The notes under the pieces: generated by a model
Seen by the model: only the letters and a program-made list of their open reading frames with translations
Told to the model about the DNA's origin: nothing
Database searches by the model: none
Assembly: GCA_003104975.1 (NCBI GenBank)
Contig: PQAM01000010.1
Location: 610,577 to 674,576 of the forward strand
DNA length: 64,000 bases
Direction: 5' to 3'
From: Candidatus Methylomirabilota bacterium
GTDB taxonomy: Bacteria > Methylomirabilota > Methylomirabilia > Methylomirabilales > Methylomirabilaceae
Translations under genes and position numbers: made by a program
Shown here: in pieces, positions 1 through 9,324 of the stretch
How positions within the stretch are numbered: the stretch's first letter is position 1
Layout: every line of letters starts with the position of its first letter

Positions 1-814
1 CGAGGAACTCTGCGTCGAGCGCAAGAATGACATCGGCCTTGTCGACGCGATAGTAGGTGTGAATCGCTTCGCCGAACGCAAGACGGGCCCCGGCTCGAGC
101 GGCGTCGCGCCCCGCCGGCTCGTATTGGTGCCATCGGGCCGAGGGGAACCTGGCGAGCAGCGCCTGGAGTTGATGGGCCAGGGTGGGTGAGGTGACCGTC
201 TCGGTGAGGATCCGCAATCCGGCGCCTCGGCCGGCCTGTTGGGCCTGCAGCGCGAGGTCAACCTCGTTAAAAAAGGCGCTCCAGGTGCTGATACGTCCTG
301 CGCGAGCGACGACCTGCGAGCGATCAGGATCATACATCGTCAGGATAGAGGCCTGCGCGAAGGCATCGGTAGCGCCGAGGCTGGCGGGGTGATCAGGATT
401 GCCTTCGATCTTCGTGGGGCGTCCTTCGTGGCTCTCGACCAGCACGCCGCTCACGAATCCGGCCAGGGGCATAGCAGTTGCGAAGAAGAGCGGTTTCCCC
501 GGGATGATCTCCTCGGGTTGCTTGACATAGGGAACGATCTTCTCATTGGTGGGCGCCGGGGCGGCGCTGCCACACCCGCCGAGGCCGGCCAACGCAAGCG
601 AGGCGCCCATGAGCTGGAGAAACCGGCGGCGACTTACGCCATCCATCCAGTCGAACGCAAACGTTGCCAATTCATGGTCCAGGAACTCCTGCCATTCCTC
701 GCTGCCGGCCAACTCCTCGAGGCTCCGCCAGTACCCCTTTCCCCTTGCCCCACCCAGTCGAGCCCGGATCGCAGCCAGGTCAAGCCGAGTTCTTTTCGAA
801 TATGAAGTGGTCAT
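1..814 (-). CDS. actB: Alternative complex III molybdopterin/Fe-S subunit ActB, N-terminal part (cut by window edge)
   Basis: The frame is open from an ATG at 814 to the left edge, giving 271 residues without a stop. A Tat-type motif SRRRFLQLM lies at about residues 61-69, some 60 residues inside the protein. It is followed by a hydrophobic run ending in a Gly-Gly-Cys. This late, internal twin-arginine signal is typical of ActB/MoCo-type subunits of alternative complex III. Later stretches such as EGNPDHP resemble the molybdopterin oxidoreductase fold, which in ActB no longer carries molybdenum. ActB works with ActA as a periplasm-facing electron-transfer subunit of quinol:cytochrome c oxidoreductase. 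The start overlaps the stop of actA by ATGA, so the two are translationally coupled. The iron-sulfur half lies outside the window. Confidence 0.85.
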   Translation of the reverse strand, partial: MTTSYSKRTRLDLAAIRARLGGARGKGYWRSLEELAGSEEWQEFLDHELATFAFDWMDGVSRRRFLQLMGASLALAGLGGCGSAAPAPTNEKIVPYVKQPEEIIPGKPLFFATAMPLAGFVSGVLVESHEGRPTKIEGNPDHPASLGATDAFAQASILTMYDPDRSQVVARAGRISTWSAFFNEVDLALQAQQAGRGAGLRILTETVTSPTLAHQLQALLARFPSARWHQYEPAGRDAARAGARLAFGEAIHTYYRVDKADVILALDAEFL

Positions 815-1461
815 CGGTGGCAGATGGAGCAGCTCGTCAGTTTCCGGATGTGATACGCCTGTACCAGCTTCCGCCCACGCGCCAGTTGATCCGCAGGCGG
901 CTCCCAGTCCATGCTGAAGACATATTCGCGTGGCCTCACGAAGCGCTCGGGCGCGCGATGGCACTCCAGACACCACTCCATGTAGAGTGTGTTTGCCCGC
1001 CACATGATCGGCATCTGATCGACCGGTCCGTGGCAGGTGGAACACCCGATCCCCTTTCGCACGTGGATGCTGTGATCGAAATAGACGAACCCGGGCAGGT
1101 TGTAGACCCGTGTCCATTCGATCGACTTCCCTGTGCGCAGACTCTCCCGAACCGGTTCCAGTATGGGACTGTCGGCCCAGATAAGCGAGTGGCAATTCAT
1201 GCAGGTCTTTGTCGGGGGGATGCCGGCGAATGGCCCCTCCTCGACCGAGGTGTGACAGTAGCGGCAGTCGATCCCGTCATCGGTGACGTGGTGCTTGTGA
1301 CTGAACGCCACAGGCTGATTGCGGATGACCCCGACCTCTGTCACGTAGTCCGAGCGGTTGACCATTGCAGTGGCTGTAACCACGACCGCCAGGAGGACGA
1401 GGCCGCCGACTACACTCGCCCTTGCGATCGTATTGGTGCTCGGATGAAAGAGCTGAGCCAT
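811..1461 (-). CDS. actA: Alternative complex III pentaheme cytochrome c subunit ActA
   Basis: The protein has 216 residues, with the start chosen at the ATG at 1461, whose product begins MAQLFHPSTN as is usual for this family. An AGGAG lies very close upstream. One membrane anchor covers about residues 16-33. Five CxxCH heme-binding motifs follow (CRYCH 66-70, CMNCH 87-91, CSTCH 140-144, CLECH 164-168, CSICH 211-215), which matches pentaheme ActA. It would pass electrons from menaquinol or ubiquinol oxidation to a downstream cytochrome c or oxidase at the periplasmic side. The open frame extends upstream to 1506, but that extension is not family-like. It overlaps actB at its stop. Confidence 0.9.
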   Translation of the reverse strand: MAQLFHPSTNTIARASVVGGLVLLAVVVTATAMVNRSDYVTEVGVIRNQPVAFSHKHHVTDDGIDCRYCHTSVEEGPFAGIPPTKTCMNCHSLIWADSPILEPVRESLRTGKSIEWTRVYNLPGFVYFDHSIHVRKGIGCSTCHGPVDQMPIMWRANTLYMEWCLECHRAPERFVRPREYVFSMDWEPPADQLARGRKLVQAYHIRKLTSCSICHR

Positions 1462-1544
1462 AGGCTCCTGGGACGACGGCTCCGTGGAGGGGAAGCCGCG
1501 CGTCACGCCGTTCGTACGTCTCTTCCCTGGTTGAGTGGCTCGCG

Positions 1545-1958
1545 TCAGCGCAAGCTGTGCAGCCGTTGTCGCAACTCGGAAATCTCCTGGCGGAGTTCGT
1601 CAGCAAGCTGGCTCGATTCTTTCCCGCTCCGCCTTAAGGCGTCCAGGCGCTGCTCGAGGTGTATGAGGTGACTGTCGTACAGGCGGACCTGAGCCTCGAG
1701 TGTGGCATTCGTGGCGTGGAGATGCGCCAGGTGCGATTCCCGCTCCGTGACAAGCGCGGCGGTGACCAGCGCCGTCGCAACCAGGATGCCGCCGATTCCG
1801 ACAAGGAGCAGCATCGCGATCTGCGGGCCTTCGGGGATCGAACCCTCAGCGGCGGCACGCGGACGCAGGGCACGCACTGTCAGGATCGCCGCGGTCGTGA
1901 CGAGTGCGGCCGCCCAAATGACCACCGCTACGGTCACGACGATCGGCAGGATAGTCAA
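1545..1958 (-). CDS. Small membrane protein with C-terminal coiled coil, unknown function
   Basis: This 137-residue protein has two predicted membrane segments (about residues 5-30 and 46-68), followed by a charged heptad-rich helix to the C terminus, so a membrane-anchored coiled coil is likely. The start is a TTG at 1958 with an AAGGTGGAG stretch upstream. It lies 83 bases upstream of actA on the same strand and is the first gene after the palindrome at 2167-2184. It is therefore probably co-transcribed with the alternative complex III genes. I do not recognise a family. A role in assembling or tethering the complex is only a guess from position. Confidence 0.6.
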   Translation of the reverse strand: MTILPIVVTVAVVIWAAALVTTAAILTVRALRPRAAAEGSIPEGPQIAMLLLVGIGGILVATALVTAALVTERESHLAHLHATNATLEAQVRLYDSHLIHLEQRLDALRRSGKESSQLADELRQEISELRQRLHSLR

Positions 1959-2278
1959 TGCCCGTTCTCCACCTTTGGCCCGCTCGTTCCTGTCTCTTCA
2001 GCGGGTTGCCGGCTCGACGTTGATCCCCTGCCACCTTATGCGCCTTCTGTGGATGGCTAGGAGCATCTTCGCAGTTGTGTCGCAGCAGGTCTCCGCGCAA
2101 CCTCGCTGACGTAGCGCCGATTTTCGCAATACACAACCTGAGCTTATATCCTCTCATGGAAGAATTCTGTGAAAGGTGTCACAGCGAGCTAGCGTCGGGA
2201 GGAGAGACAGACGCCGGTGCAATGGACAAGGATGAGGGGCGACACTCGGTTGGTGATGCGTGTGATGAATAAGGGCGA
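1959..2278. other. Intergenic region between the act genes and sucB
   Basis: I see no convincing gene in these 320 bases. They hold the CRP-type palindrome at 2167-2184. On the minus strand there is a TATAAG at 2148-2143 that could be a -10 element for the act transcript. Confidence 0.5.
2167..2184. promoter_or_regulatory. CRP/FNR-superfamily-type operator upstream of the act genes
   Basis: The sequence is CTGTGA-AAGGTG-TCACAG, a perfect 6+6 inverted repeat matching TGTGA-N6-TCACA. On the minus strand a TATAAG at 2148-2143 would place the palindrome centre about 39.5 bases upstream of the predicted transcript start. That is close to the class II activator position. It probably controls the minus-strand alternative complex III genes. 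No plus-strand gene starts nearby. It is the first of three such sites in the window. Confidence 0.6.
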
Positions 2279-3346
2279 TCAGGCTTCGAGCAGCCAGGCC
2301 GCCGGATCCTCGATCAGCTCCTTGAGCCGTACCAGGAACTGCACCGCCTCGCGACCATCCACCAGGCGGTGATCGTAGCTGAGCGCGATGTACATCATGG
2401 CTCTGATGACGACCTCGCCATTGCGCGCAACCGGCCGATCGTGGATCCGATGAAGGCCAAGGATCCCCACCTGCGGCGGGTTCAAGATGGGAGTGCTCAG
2501 CAGCGACCCGAAGACGCCGCCATTGGTAATGGTAAAGGTGCCGCCACGAAGTTCGTCCAGGGACAGGGTTCCGTCAGCCGCCTTCCGGACAAACACCTCG
2601 ATGGCTCGCTCGATCCCGGCGAAGGACATCCGATCCGCGTCGCGCAGGACCGGCACCACAAGCCCATCCGAGGCCGCGATAGCGATACCAATGTCGTGAT
2701 GACGTTTGAGGACCATCTCGTCGCCCTGGATCTCGGCATTGAGCCGAGGGACCGCTTTCAAAGCGACGATCGCGGCATGAATGAAGAACGGCATGATACC
2801 CAAGCTCACGCCATATTTCGCCCGGAATGATTCCTTATGACGGGTCCGGACATCGTTCACCGCGCTCATATCGATCTCGTTGAAGGTGGTGAGCATGGCC
2901 GCCGTCCGCTGGGCCTCGACGAGGCGACGCGCGATCGTCTGCCGGCGGCGCGACATACGCACACGTTCTTCTCGGTCCTCGAGCTCAATCCGAGGCGGCT
3001 GCTGGACGGGAGCGGCTTCTGCGGGCGCCGTCGGCATGCCGGCAGGCATGGCTTCCTGTACGGCTGGCGGCGCGGTCTCGGGGATCCTCGGCGCTTCCAT
3101 GGCCTCTGCTGTCTCCTCGATCAGGCCCAACACGTCACCGGGCTTCACGTCTTGGCCCTGCTGTGTCTCGATCCGGACCAGCACGCCTGCGTGCTCGGCG
3201 CCGACCTCCAGATTGATCTTATCGGTTTCGAGTTCGACCAACGATTCCCCGACAGCCACGCGGTCACCTTCCCGCTTCAGCCAGCGAAGCACCGTAGCGT
3301 CGATAACCGATTCGCCGAGCTCGGGGACGACGATCTTGGTCGACAT
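2279..3346 (-). CDS. sucB: 2-oxoglutarate dehydrogenase E2, dihydrolipoyl succinyltransferase
   Basis: The protein has 355 residues. The ATG at 3346 is preceded by AGGAGAAGGGG, and the product begins with the family pattern [11 protein letters not shown] lipoyl domain covers about residues 1-76, with the lipoylated lysine in [10 protein letters not shown] Pro/Ala-rich linker covers about 77-125, and the catalytic acyltransferase domain runs from about 128 to 355 with the HRLVDG active-site motif near residue 327. Unlike typical bacterial E2 proteins of about 400 residues, I see no peripheral-subunit (E3)-binding domain between linker and catalytic domain. It transfers succinyl groups to CoA in the TCA cycle. 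It lies 23 bases after sucA. No E3 (lpd) gene is in the window. Confidence 0.93.
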   Translation of the reverse strand: MSTKIVVPELGESVIDATVLRWLKREGDRVAVGESLVELETDKINLEVGAEHAGVLVRIETQQGQDVKPGDVLGLIEETAEAMEAPRIPETAPPAVQEAMPAGMPTAPAEAAPVQQPPRIELEDREERVRMSRRRQTIARRLVEAQRTAAMLTTFNEIDMSAVNDVRTRHKESFRAKYGVSLGIMPFFIHAAIVALKAVPRLNAEIQGDEMVLKRHHDIGIAIAASDGLVVPVLRDADRMSFAGIERAIEVFVRKAADGTLSLDELRGGTFTITNGGVFGSLLSTPILNPPQVGILGLHRIHDRPVARNGEVVIRAMMYIALSYDHRLVDGREAVQFLVRLKELIEDPAAWLLEA

Positions 3347-3369
3347 AGACCCCTTCTCCTTCTCCGCGC

Positions 3370-6171
3370 CTATGTCTTCTCCGACGAGATGATCAGATCC
3401 TGGACGGCTTTTGCCGTGAGGTCGTACGCATGCTCGATCAAGAGCTTCTGGTGTGCGGCATGCCAGGCGGCCGAGCCCTCCGCGGGACTGGAGTTCGGTG
3501 GCCGGCCGATGTAGCGCAGAGGCCAGCGCCCCTTGAGCCATTCGTGGAGGTGGGGCTGCACGTATGTCCAGGCGCCCATATTCTCCGGCTCCTCTTGAAC
3601 CCAGGTTACCTCTTCCAGGCCGGGATAGGCAACCGGTATCGCCTGGAGATCGTCTGCAGGGAAAGGATACAGTTGCTCCATGCGTACAATGGCGACCGCG
3701 GAAGTGTGAGCTCGCAGTTCACTGGTCACCAGATCGGTGTAGAGCTTGCCGCTGCACAGGATCAGCCGCCGCACTGCTCCGGAGCGTTGCCGGGCCGTGG
3801 CGTCATCAATCACCGGCTGCCAGCCTCCCTCGGACAGGTCCCGGAGAGATGCACCGGCGAGCGGGTGGCGCAGCAGACTCTTGGGAGTCAATACCACGAG
3901 CGGCAAGGGATCTGTCCGCAACAGAACAGCCTGCCGCCGCAGCAGGTGAAAGTATTGAGCGGCGGTCGTGCAGTTGGCCACCCGGATGCTGATCTCGGCT
4001 GCCAGCTCAAGGAAGCGCTCGACTCGAGCGCTGGAGTGGTCCGGCCCCTGACCTTCATACCCATGGGGAAGCAGCAGGACCAACGAAGGGGTCTGACCCC
4101 ACTTGGCCCTGGCGGACGCGACGAACTCGTCGATCACCATCTGCGCGCCGTTGACAAAGTCACCGTACTGCGCCTCCCAGATGGTCAGATGGTCGGGCGC
4201 CTGGAGATTGTACCCGTATTCATAACCTATGGCGGCGTTCTCGGTCAGCGGGCTGTTGAAGACGTCGAAGGCGGCGGTCGCCTGGGGGAGCGCCTGCAGC
4301 GGCGTGTAGGTGTCGCCTGTCTTCATGTCATGGAAGACGGCGTGACGCTGACTGAATGTGCCGCGTTCGACATCCTCGCCCGTCAGTCGGATCGCAATGC
4401 CGTCTTCCAGGATCGACGCAAATGCCAGTTGTTCGGCGGCGGCCCAATCGATGCTCGGCTGATCGAGATTATCCAGGACGTTACGCCGCCGCTGCATGGC
4501 GCGCTCGATCTTCGGATGAAGCGTAAAGCCTTGCGGCACCTGCAGCAGCGCCTGATGCGCGTCGCGCAGGCGCTGGGCGGGCACGGCAGTGGTAACCCGA
4601 CGGGCGATGCCGCGAGGTGGGGCCTCGGGTTGCCGCTGGGCCAGGTCTGCCTCAGGATGCAGTGACTCCAGCACACGTTGAAGCTCTTGCATCCGGCGCT
4701 GCGTCAGTAGGGCCGTCCGGTCGCCCGTCACGCGGCCCCGCTTCAACAGCGTCTCAGCCCACCGCTCGCGGACGGTGGGATGATTGTCAATAACGGCATA
4801 CATCAGCGAGTGGGTGAACCGAGGCTCGTCGCCCTCGTTGTGACCGTAGCGACGATAGCCGATCAGATCGATGAGGAAATCCTTTCGGAATATCCTGCGA
4901 TAGGCGAAGGCCAGGCGGGCCACCTCAATGCAGGCTTCCGGATCGTCGGCATTGACGTGAACGATCGGAATCTCAAAACCCTTTGCCGGATCGCTGGCAT
5001 ACAGCGTGCTTCGCGATTCCTTGGGATCGGTGGTGTAGCCCAACTGGTTGTTGGCGATGAGATGGATGGTGCCGCCGGTGTGATAGCCCGGCAATCGGGA
5101 CAGATTGAGCGTCTCTGCGACTACCCCTTGGCCGGTGAAGGCGGCGTCGCCATGAATAAGGATCGGCAAGGCTGCGGCGGGGTCATAGCGGCCAGGACCC
5201 GCCTGATTCACACGGGTGCCGGCGGCCCGGGCCATGCCCTCCACTACAGGATTGGCAGATTCCACATGGCTGGGATTGGGCGGCATACAGACCACGACGT
5301 TGATCGGCCGACCCTCCTTGAGCGCGCGGCGCGCTCCCATATGGTAGGTCACATCTCCGGTCCAGCTCAGATCTTCGCGGATCGTGAAGTTGCGTCCCCG
5401 CATCGGGTCTTGGAACTCCGCGAGGATCAGGCTGTAGGGGGTGTTCAGGACATGGGCCAGCACATTGAGCCGACCCCGGTGCGCCATTCCGATCATGACA
5501 TTCCGGATGCCGGATTCCGCGGCGCCGCCGATGACTTCATCCAGGATCGGCACCAGCATATCCAGGCCCTCGAGCGAAAAGCGTGTTTTTCCTGGAAAGA
5601 CGCGATGCAGGAACTGCTCAAAGGCTTCGATCTGCGTGAGACGCTCCAACAGCGCCTCCTGGTCGATGGGGTCGTTAGGCGGTCGGAACCGGCCGGATTC
5701 AGCGGCGTCTCGCAGCCAGTCTCGCTCCTCCGGAACCCGGATCTGGCCATAATCATAACCGATGCCGGAGGTATAGATCGTGCGGAGGATCTGCACGACC
5801 TCGAAGGCGGTACGCGATCCCTCCGTCACCGGGCCGCCGATCAGGCCGGCCGGGAGCGAGTGGAGGTCTTCCTCGGTGACGCCGTGAAAAGCCGGCTCGA
5901 GCGAGGGATCACCGGTTGACCCGCGACCCAGCGGGTCAAGCTGCGCCGCGAGATGGCCGTAGGTTCGGATGGCCTGGGTGAGATGAATAACGCCGACAAT
6001 CTTGTCCAGGGTAAGCGCGGAAATGGGCGGTGCGCGATCTACAGGTGGCGTCCAGTGAGCAAAGTACGCTCTGGTGGCGGCGTCGACTGAATCGGGATCC
6101 TGCCGATACCGTTCATACAGCTCCAGTACGTACGCCGCGTTCGGTCCATGGAAGTCACGCCAGAAATCCAT
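3370..6171 (-). CDS. sucA: 2-oxoglutarate dehydrogenase E1 (thiamine diphosphate dependent)
   Basis: The protein has 933 residues, starting [11 protein letters not shown] at the ATG at 6171, a normal E1o N terminus. An in-frame start at 6219 would lie inside the palindrome and is rejected. Visible motifs include GMAHRGRLN near residue 227, the thiamine diphosphate site GDAAFTGQG with NNQLGY near residue 340, and the C-terminal MEQLYPFP. It decarboxylates 2-oxoglutarate and succinylates the E2 lipoyl arm, in an operon with sucB. No Shine-Dalgarno sequence is visible before 6171, while a promoter-like arrangement ends exactly at the start codon, so a leaderless transcript is plausible. Confidence 0.95.
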   Translation of the reverse strand: MDFWRDFHGPNAAYVLELYERYRQDPDSVDAATRAYFAHWTPPVDRAPPISALTLDKIVGVIHLTQAIRTYGHLAAQLDPLGRGSTGDPSLEPAFHGVTEEDLHSLPAGLIGGPVTEGSRTAFEVVQILRTIYTSGIGYDYGQIRVPEERDWLRDAAESGRFRPPNDPIDQEALLERLTQIEAFEQFLHRVFPGKTRFSLEGLDMLVPILDEVIGGAAESGIRNVMIGMAHRGRLNVLAHVLNTPYSLILAEFQDPMRGRNFTIREDLSWTGDVTYHMGARRALKEGRPINVVVCMPPNPSHVESANPVVEGMARAAGTRVNQAGPGRYDPAAALPILIHGDAAFTGQGVVAETLNLSRLPGYHTGGTIHLIANNQLGYTTDPKESRSTLYASDPAKGFEIPIVHVNADDPEACIEVARLAFAYRRIFRKDFLIDLIGYRRYGHNEGDEPRFTHSLMYAVIDNHPTVRERWAETLLKRGRVTGDRTALLTQRRMQELQRVLESLHPEADLAQRQPEAPPRGIARRVTTAVPAQRLRDAHQALLQVPQGFTLHPKIERAMQRRRNVLDNLDQPSIDWAAAEQLAFASILEDGIAIRLTGEDVERGTFSQRHAVFHDMKTGDTYTPLQALPQATAAFDVFNSPLTENAAIGYEYGYNLQAPDHLTIWEAQYGDFVNGAQMVIDEFVASARAKWGQTPSLVLLLPHGYEGQGPDHSSARVERFLELAAEISIRVANCTTAAQYFHLLRRQAVLLRTDPLPLVVLTPKSLLRHPLAGASLRDLSEGGWQPVIDDATARQRSGAVRRLILCSGKLYTDLVTSELRAHTSAVAIVRMEQLYPFPADDLQAIPVAYPGLEEVTWVQEEPENMGAWTYVQPHLHEWLKGRWPLRYIGRPPNSSPAEGSAAWHAAHQKLLIEHAYDLTAKAVQDLIISSEKT

Positions 6172-6221
6172 AATTGAAACATAGCATGAACGTGGCGAGA
6201 GTCCTGTGAGACCTCTCACAG
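6171..6221 (-). promoter_or_regulatory. Predicted class II CRP/FNR-type promoter of sucAB, possibly leaderless
   Basis: A palindrome CTGTGA-GACCTC-TCACAG lies at 6204-6221. On the minus strand TATGTT occupies 6183-6178. If transcription starts at the A of the sucA ATG (6171), TATGTT falls exactly at -12 to -7 and the palindrome centre (6212.5) at -41.5. That is the canonical class II position for CRP-type activators. The 16-base core TGTGAGACCTCTCACA recurs identically at 13616-13631. The geometry is seen in the sequence; the start site is inferred. Confidence 0.55.
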
Positions 6222-6490
6222 AATATGAGGGTATGGGAGGATATCATCGCAAAAAGAAATGCCGGGGAGCGCGACGCAGGGATGTCCGCCGTGGCGAAGG
6301 CGGATATAATGAGGACGAAGAATACTTTGGGGAACTCGCCAACATGTGATGCGTGGCCGACGCACAATCAACGCAGCCGAGTCGTAGTGATGACGCGTCG
6401 ATCGCGGGTCGCGGGAGCTGACCATTGAAGCGTGACCAAGACTGCCGTGCGCGCAGGTCGGCGCGGTCGGCTATGTGTGAATAGGCGCGA

Positions 6491-7477
6491 ATGACTGTGA
6501 GCGCGTCTGCCACGTTCTGGCTGCGGCCGGTCGCACCGTTTCGCCTGGATCTGACGGCTTGGGCATTGAGACGACGGCCGCACAACGTGATGGATCGTTG
6601 GAATGGTCGGGTCTATGGGCGGGCGCTGGTAGTGAAGGGCAGCGCCGTCGAAGTCGCCGTCGCGCAGGTCGGCTCGTTAGATTCGCCGCGCCTGCGGGTC
6701 ACGCTTACGGGTCCGCGAATCGAAACCGACGCGAAGGCGACGGTCAGGGAGTCCCTGGAGCGCCTGCTGGGGCTGCGCATCAACCTGGCGCCGTTCTATC
6801 GGCGCGCGGCAGCCGACCCGAAACTGCAGGCGCTGGTTAGCCGATTTCGCGGACTCAAACCGCCGCGGTTTCCGACGATGTTTGAAACCCTGGCCAACGC
6901 CCTCGCCTGCCAACAGATGTCATTGTCGGTTGGCATGCTGCTGTTGAACCGACTGACGGAGCAGTGCGGCCTTACGGTTGAGGGCGCTGGTGAGATCGTT
7001 TACGCATTCCCGCGACCCGAAGACGTAGCGCCCCTACGCGCGGCGACATTGCGGCGCCTCGGCTTCAGCCGGCAAAAAGGTTCGTCGCTGATCGCGTTGG
7101 CCCGCGCGTGCGTGGGTGAACAGATCGATTGGGACGCGCTGAACGATCCGGACGACGACGCCGTCGTGGAGCGTCTGGTCAGATTTCAGGGCATCGGGCG
7201 TTGGAGTGCCGAGTACGCACTGCTACGAGGACTCGGACGGCTGAATGTGTGTCCCGGTGACGACGTCGGCGCCCGCAACAACCTGCGGCGCTGGCTGGGC
7301 CTGAGACGACCGTTGGCCTACACCGACGTGCGCCGGCTCACCGCACGATGGCAACCGTACGCCGGGTTGGTCTATTTTTACATGCTGCTCGATCGCCTTG
7401 ATGCCGCCGGACGGTTGGCCGCTGACCGCCTGCCGGAACAGGATGCTGCCGAACATGTCACGCATACGCCGGTATAG
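6491..7477 (+). CDS. alkA: DNA-3-methyladenine glycosylase II / AlkA-type HhH-GPD glycosylase
   Basis: The protein has 328 residues and starts at the ATG at 6491. The C-terminal half carries the helix-hairpin-helix and GPD region: [11 protein letters not shown] near 232-242, then [11 protein letters not shown] near 254-264 with the catalytic aspartate. NALACQQMS near 136-144 is the usual helix before it. The N-terminal 100 residues fit the AlkA/8-oxoguanine-glycosylase beta domain. It would remove alkylated purines from DNA. It is divergent from sucAB, with about 320 bases between the starts, and is separate from the pgm run downstream. The exact substrate (AlkA versus another HhH-GPD member) is less certain than the fold. 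Confidence 0.82.
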   Translation: MTVSASATFWLRPVAPFRLDLTAWALRRRPHNVMDRWNGRVYGRALVVKGSAVEVAVAQVGSLDSPRLRVTLTGPRIETDAKATVRESLERLLGLRINLAPFYRRAAADPKLQALVSRFRGLKPPRFPTMFETLANALACQQMSLSVGMLLLNRLTEQCGLTVEGAGEIVYAFPRPEDVAPLRAATLRRLGFSRQKGSSLIALARACVGEQIDWDALNDPDDDAVVERLVRFQGIGRWSAEYALLRGLGRLNVCPGDDVGARNNLRRWLGLRRPLAYTDVRRLTARWQPYAGLVYFYMLLDRLDAAGRLAADRLPEQDAAEHVTHTPV

Positions 7478-7659
7478 ACAGCGTGGAGGGACAAAGAAAC
7501 GTTCCATGCGTCGCATACACGCTATCGATCTCATGTGGGTCGGCCGTACCCTTGTCTGTAACGCGGACCGACGCGTCTCGGCGTCGAACGCGAGGCGAAA
7601 CCACACGAGCAGATGATGGTCGCGAAGGTTGTGATCCAACGTATCAGGGGAGAGAGGCT
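7478..7659. other. Short intergenic region before pgm
   Basis: These 182 bases hold no supported gene. The pgm frame is open upstream from a GTG at 7483, but that extension is not family-like. The purine-rich ribosome binding site at 7647-7656 (GGGGAGAGAG) favours the ATG at 7660. Confidence 0.5.
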
Positions 7660-9324
7660 ATGAAGCACAGTCCGCAAGCCGGCCGGCCGGCCGATCTCAG
7701 TATGCTGGTGAACGTCCCGCGGCTGATCACGGCGTATTATTCCGAGGCGCCGGACCCGGCTGTGCCGGCTCAGCGCGTGGCGTTCGGCACGTCGGGGCAC
7801 CGCGGCTCGGCGTTCGAGCAGTCGTTCAACGAGGCGCATATTCTGGCGATCACACAGGCCATCTGTCAGTACCGTCGCGCGCAGCATATCGAGGGCCCGC
7901 TCTTCCTCGGCATGGATACGCATGCGTTGTCGGTGCCCGCGCGGGTGAGCGCGCTGGAGGTGCTGGCCGCCAACGAGGTCGAGGTTATGATTGCCGGCCC
8001 GGATGAGTTCACGCCCACGCCGGCGATTTCCCTTGCGATTCTCACCTACAACCGCGGGCGCACAACCGGTTTGGCCGACGGCATTGTGATCACGCCGTCG
8101 CACAATCCGCCCGAGGACGGCGGGTTTAAATACAATCCGCCGCACGGCGGGCCGGCCGACACCGAGATCACGGGTTGGATCGAGCGGCAGGCAAATGCGT
8201 ATCTCGAAACCGGTCTGCGCGACGTGAAACGAGTGCCGTACGAGAGGGCCCGATGCGCAGCGACGACGCACCGGTATGACTACCGCGCAACCTATGTCAA
8301 CGACCTGAGCAATGTGATTGATGTCGAGGTCATTCGTGACGCGAAGATCAGGTTGGGAGTCGATCCTCTGGGCGGCGCGGGTGTGCATTATTGGCAGCCG
8401 ATTACCGACCGTTACGGCTTGAATCTGCAGATCGTCAGCGACGTTGTTGACCCGACCTTCCGGTTTATGACGCTGGACTGGGACGGCCGGATTCGGATGG
8501 ATTGCTCGTCGCCGGATGCCATGCAACGGCTGATCGGGCTGAAGGACCGGTTTGAGGTGGCTTTTGCCTGCGACACCGACCATGACCGGCATGGCATCGT
8601 GACGCGCAGCGCCGGGCTGCTCCAGCCGAATCAGTATCTGGCGGCGGCGATCTTTTATCTGTTCCAGCACCGGCCCGCCTGGTCGAAGGAGGCGGCCGTG
8701 GGCAAGACCATCGTCAGCAGCCAGATGATGGACCGCGTGGCGGCCCGGCTGGGGCGCAAGCTGTACGAGACGCCGGTCGGATTCAAGTATTTCGTCGAAG
8801 GGCTGCGTGACGGTTCGCTCGGGTTCGGCGGCGAAGAAAGCGCGGGGCTGTCGTTTGCCCGCCGCGATGGAACGGTCTGGACTACAGACAAGGATGGGAT
8901 CATCGCGGCGTTGTTGGCGGCGGAAATGACGGCGCGGCTCGGGCGCGACCCCGGCGAGATGTACCAGGAGCTCACGCAGGAATTCGGCGCGCCGGCTTAC
9001 GAGCGATTGGACGCCCCAGCGACGCCCGAACTGAAGGAGCGGCTCAAGAACATCAGGTCCGAACAGGTGGAGTTCGAGGAACTGGCGGGCGAGAAGATCC
9101 AGGCGATCCTCACCACGGTGCCGGGCACGGGCGCGCCGATCGGCGGCCTGAAAGTGATCGCCGAGAACGGCTGGTTCGCGACCCGGCCCTCGGGGACGGA
9201 GGAGTTGTACAAGATATACGCCGAGAGCTTTCGGGGGCCGGATCACCTGCGGCGCATCCTCGAAGAGGCGCAAGTCATCGTCGGCAAGACGGTGAATGTT
9301 GCGCTGCCCAAGGAGGGCATATGA
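7660..9324 (+). CDS. pgm: Phosphoglucomutase, alpha-D-glucose-phosphate specific
   Basis: The protein has 554 residues from the ATG at 7660. The substrate loop FGTSGHRG (42-49), the phosphoserine motif [11 protein letters not shown] (Ser147), the metal loop CDTDHDRHG near 300 and the sugar loop [10 protein letters not shown] near 390 are all present in family order. It interconverts glucose-1-phosphate and glucose-6-phosphate. The stop overlaps the glgP start by ATGA. Glucose-1-phosphate released by GlgP can therefore be turned into the substrate of the downstream zwf product. Confidence 0.95.
   Translation: MKHSPQAGRPADLSMLVNVPRLITAYYSEAPDPAVPAQRVAFGTSGHRGSAFEQSFNEAHILAITQAICQYRRAQHIEGPLFLGMDTHALSVPARVSALEVLAANEVEVMIAGPDEFTPTPAISLAILTYNRGRTTGLADGIVITPSHNPPEDGGFKYNPPHGGPADTEITGWIERQANAYLETGLRDVKRVPYERARCAATTHRYDYRATYVNDLSNVIDVEVIRDAKIRLGVDPLGGAGVHYWQPITDRYGLNLQIVSDVVDPTFRFMTLDWDGRIRMDCSSPDAMQRLIGLKDRFEVAFACDTDHDRHGIVTRSAGLLQPNQYLAAAIFYLFQHRPAWSKEAAVGKTIVSSQMMDRVAARLGRKLYETPVGFKYFVEGLRDGSLGFGGEESAGLSFARRDGTVWTTDKDGIIAALLAAEMTARLGRDPGEMYQELTQEFGAPAYERLDAPATPELKERLKNIRSEQVEFEELAGEKIQAILTTVPGTGAPIGGLKVIAENGWFATRPSGTEELYKIYAESFRGPDHLRRILEEAQVIVGKTVNVALPKEGI

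Noticed and set aside
664-1671. Plus-strand frame of 335 codons opposite actA/actB
   Set aside because: The minus strand carries five CxxCH motifs and a Tat signal, so the plus-strand frame is a shadow.
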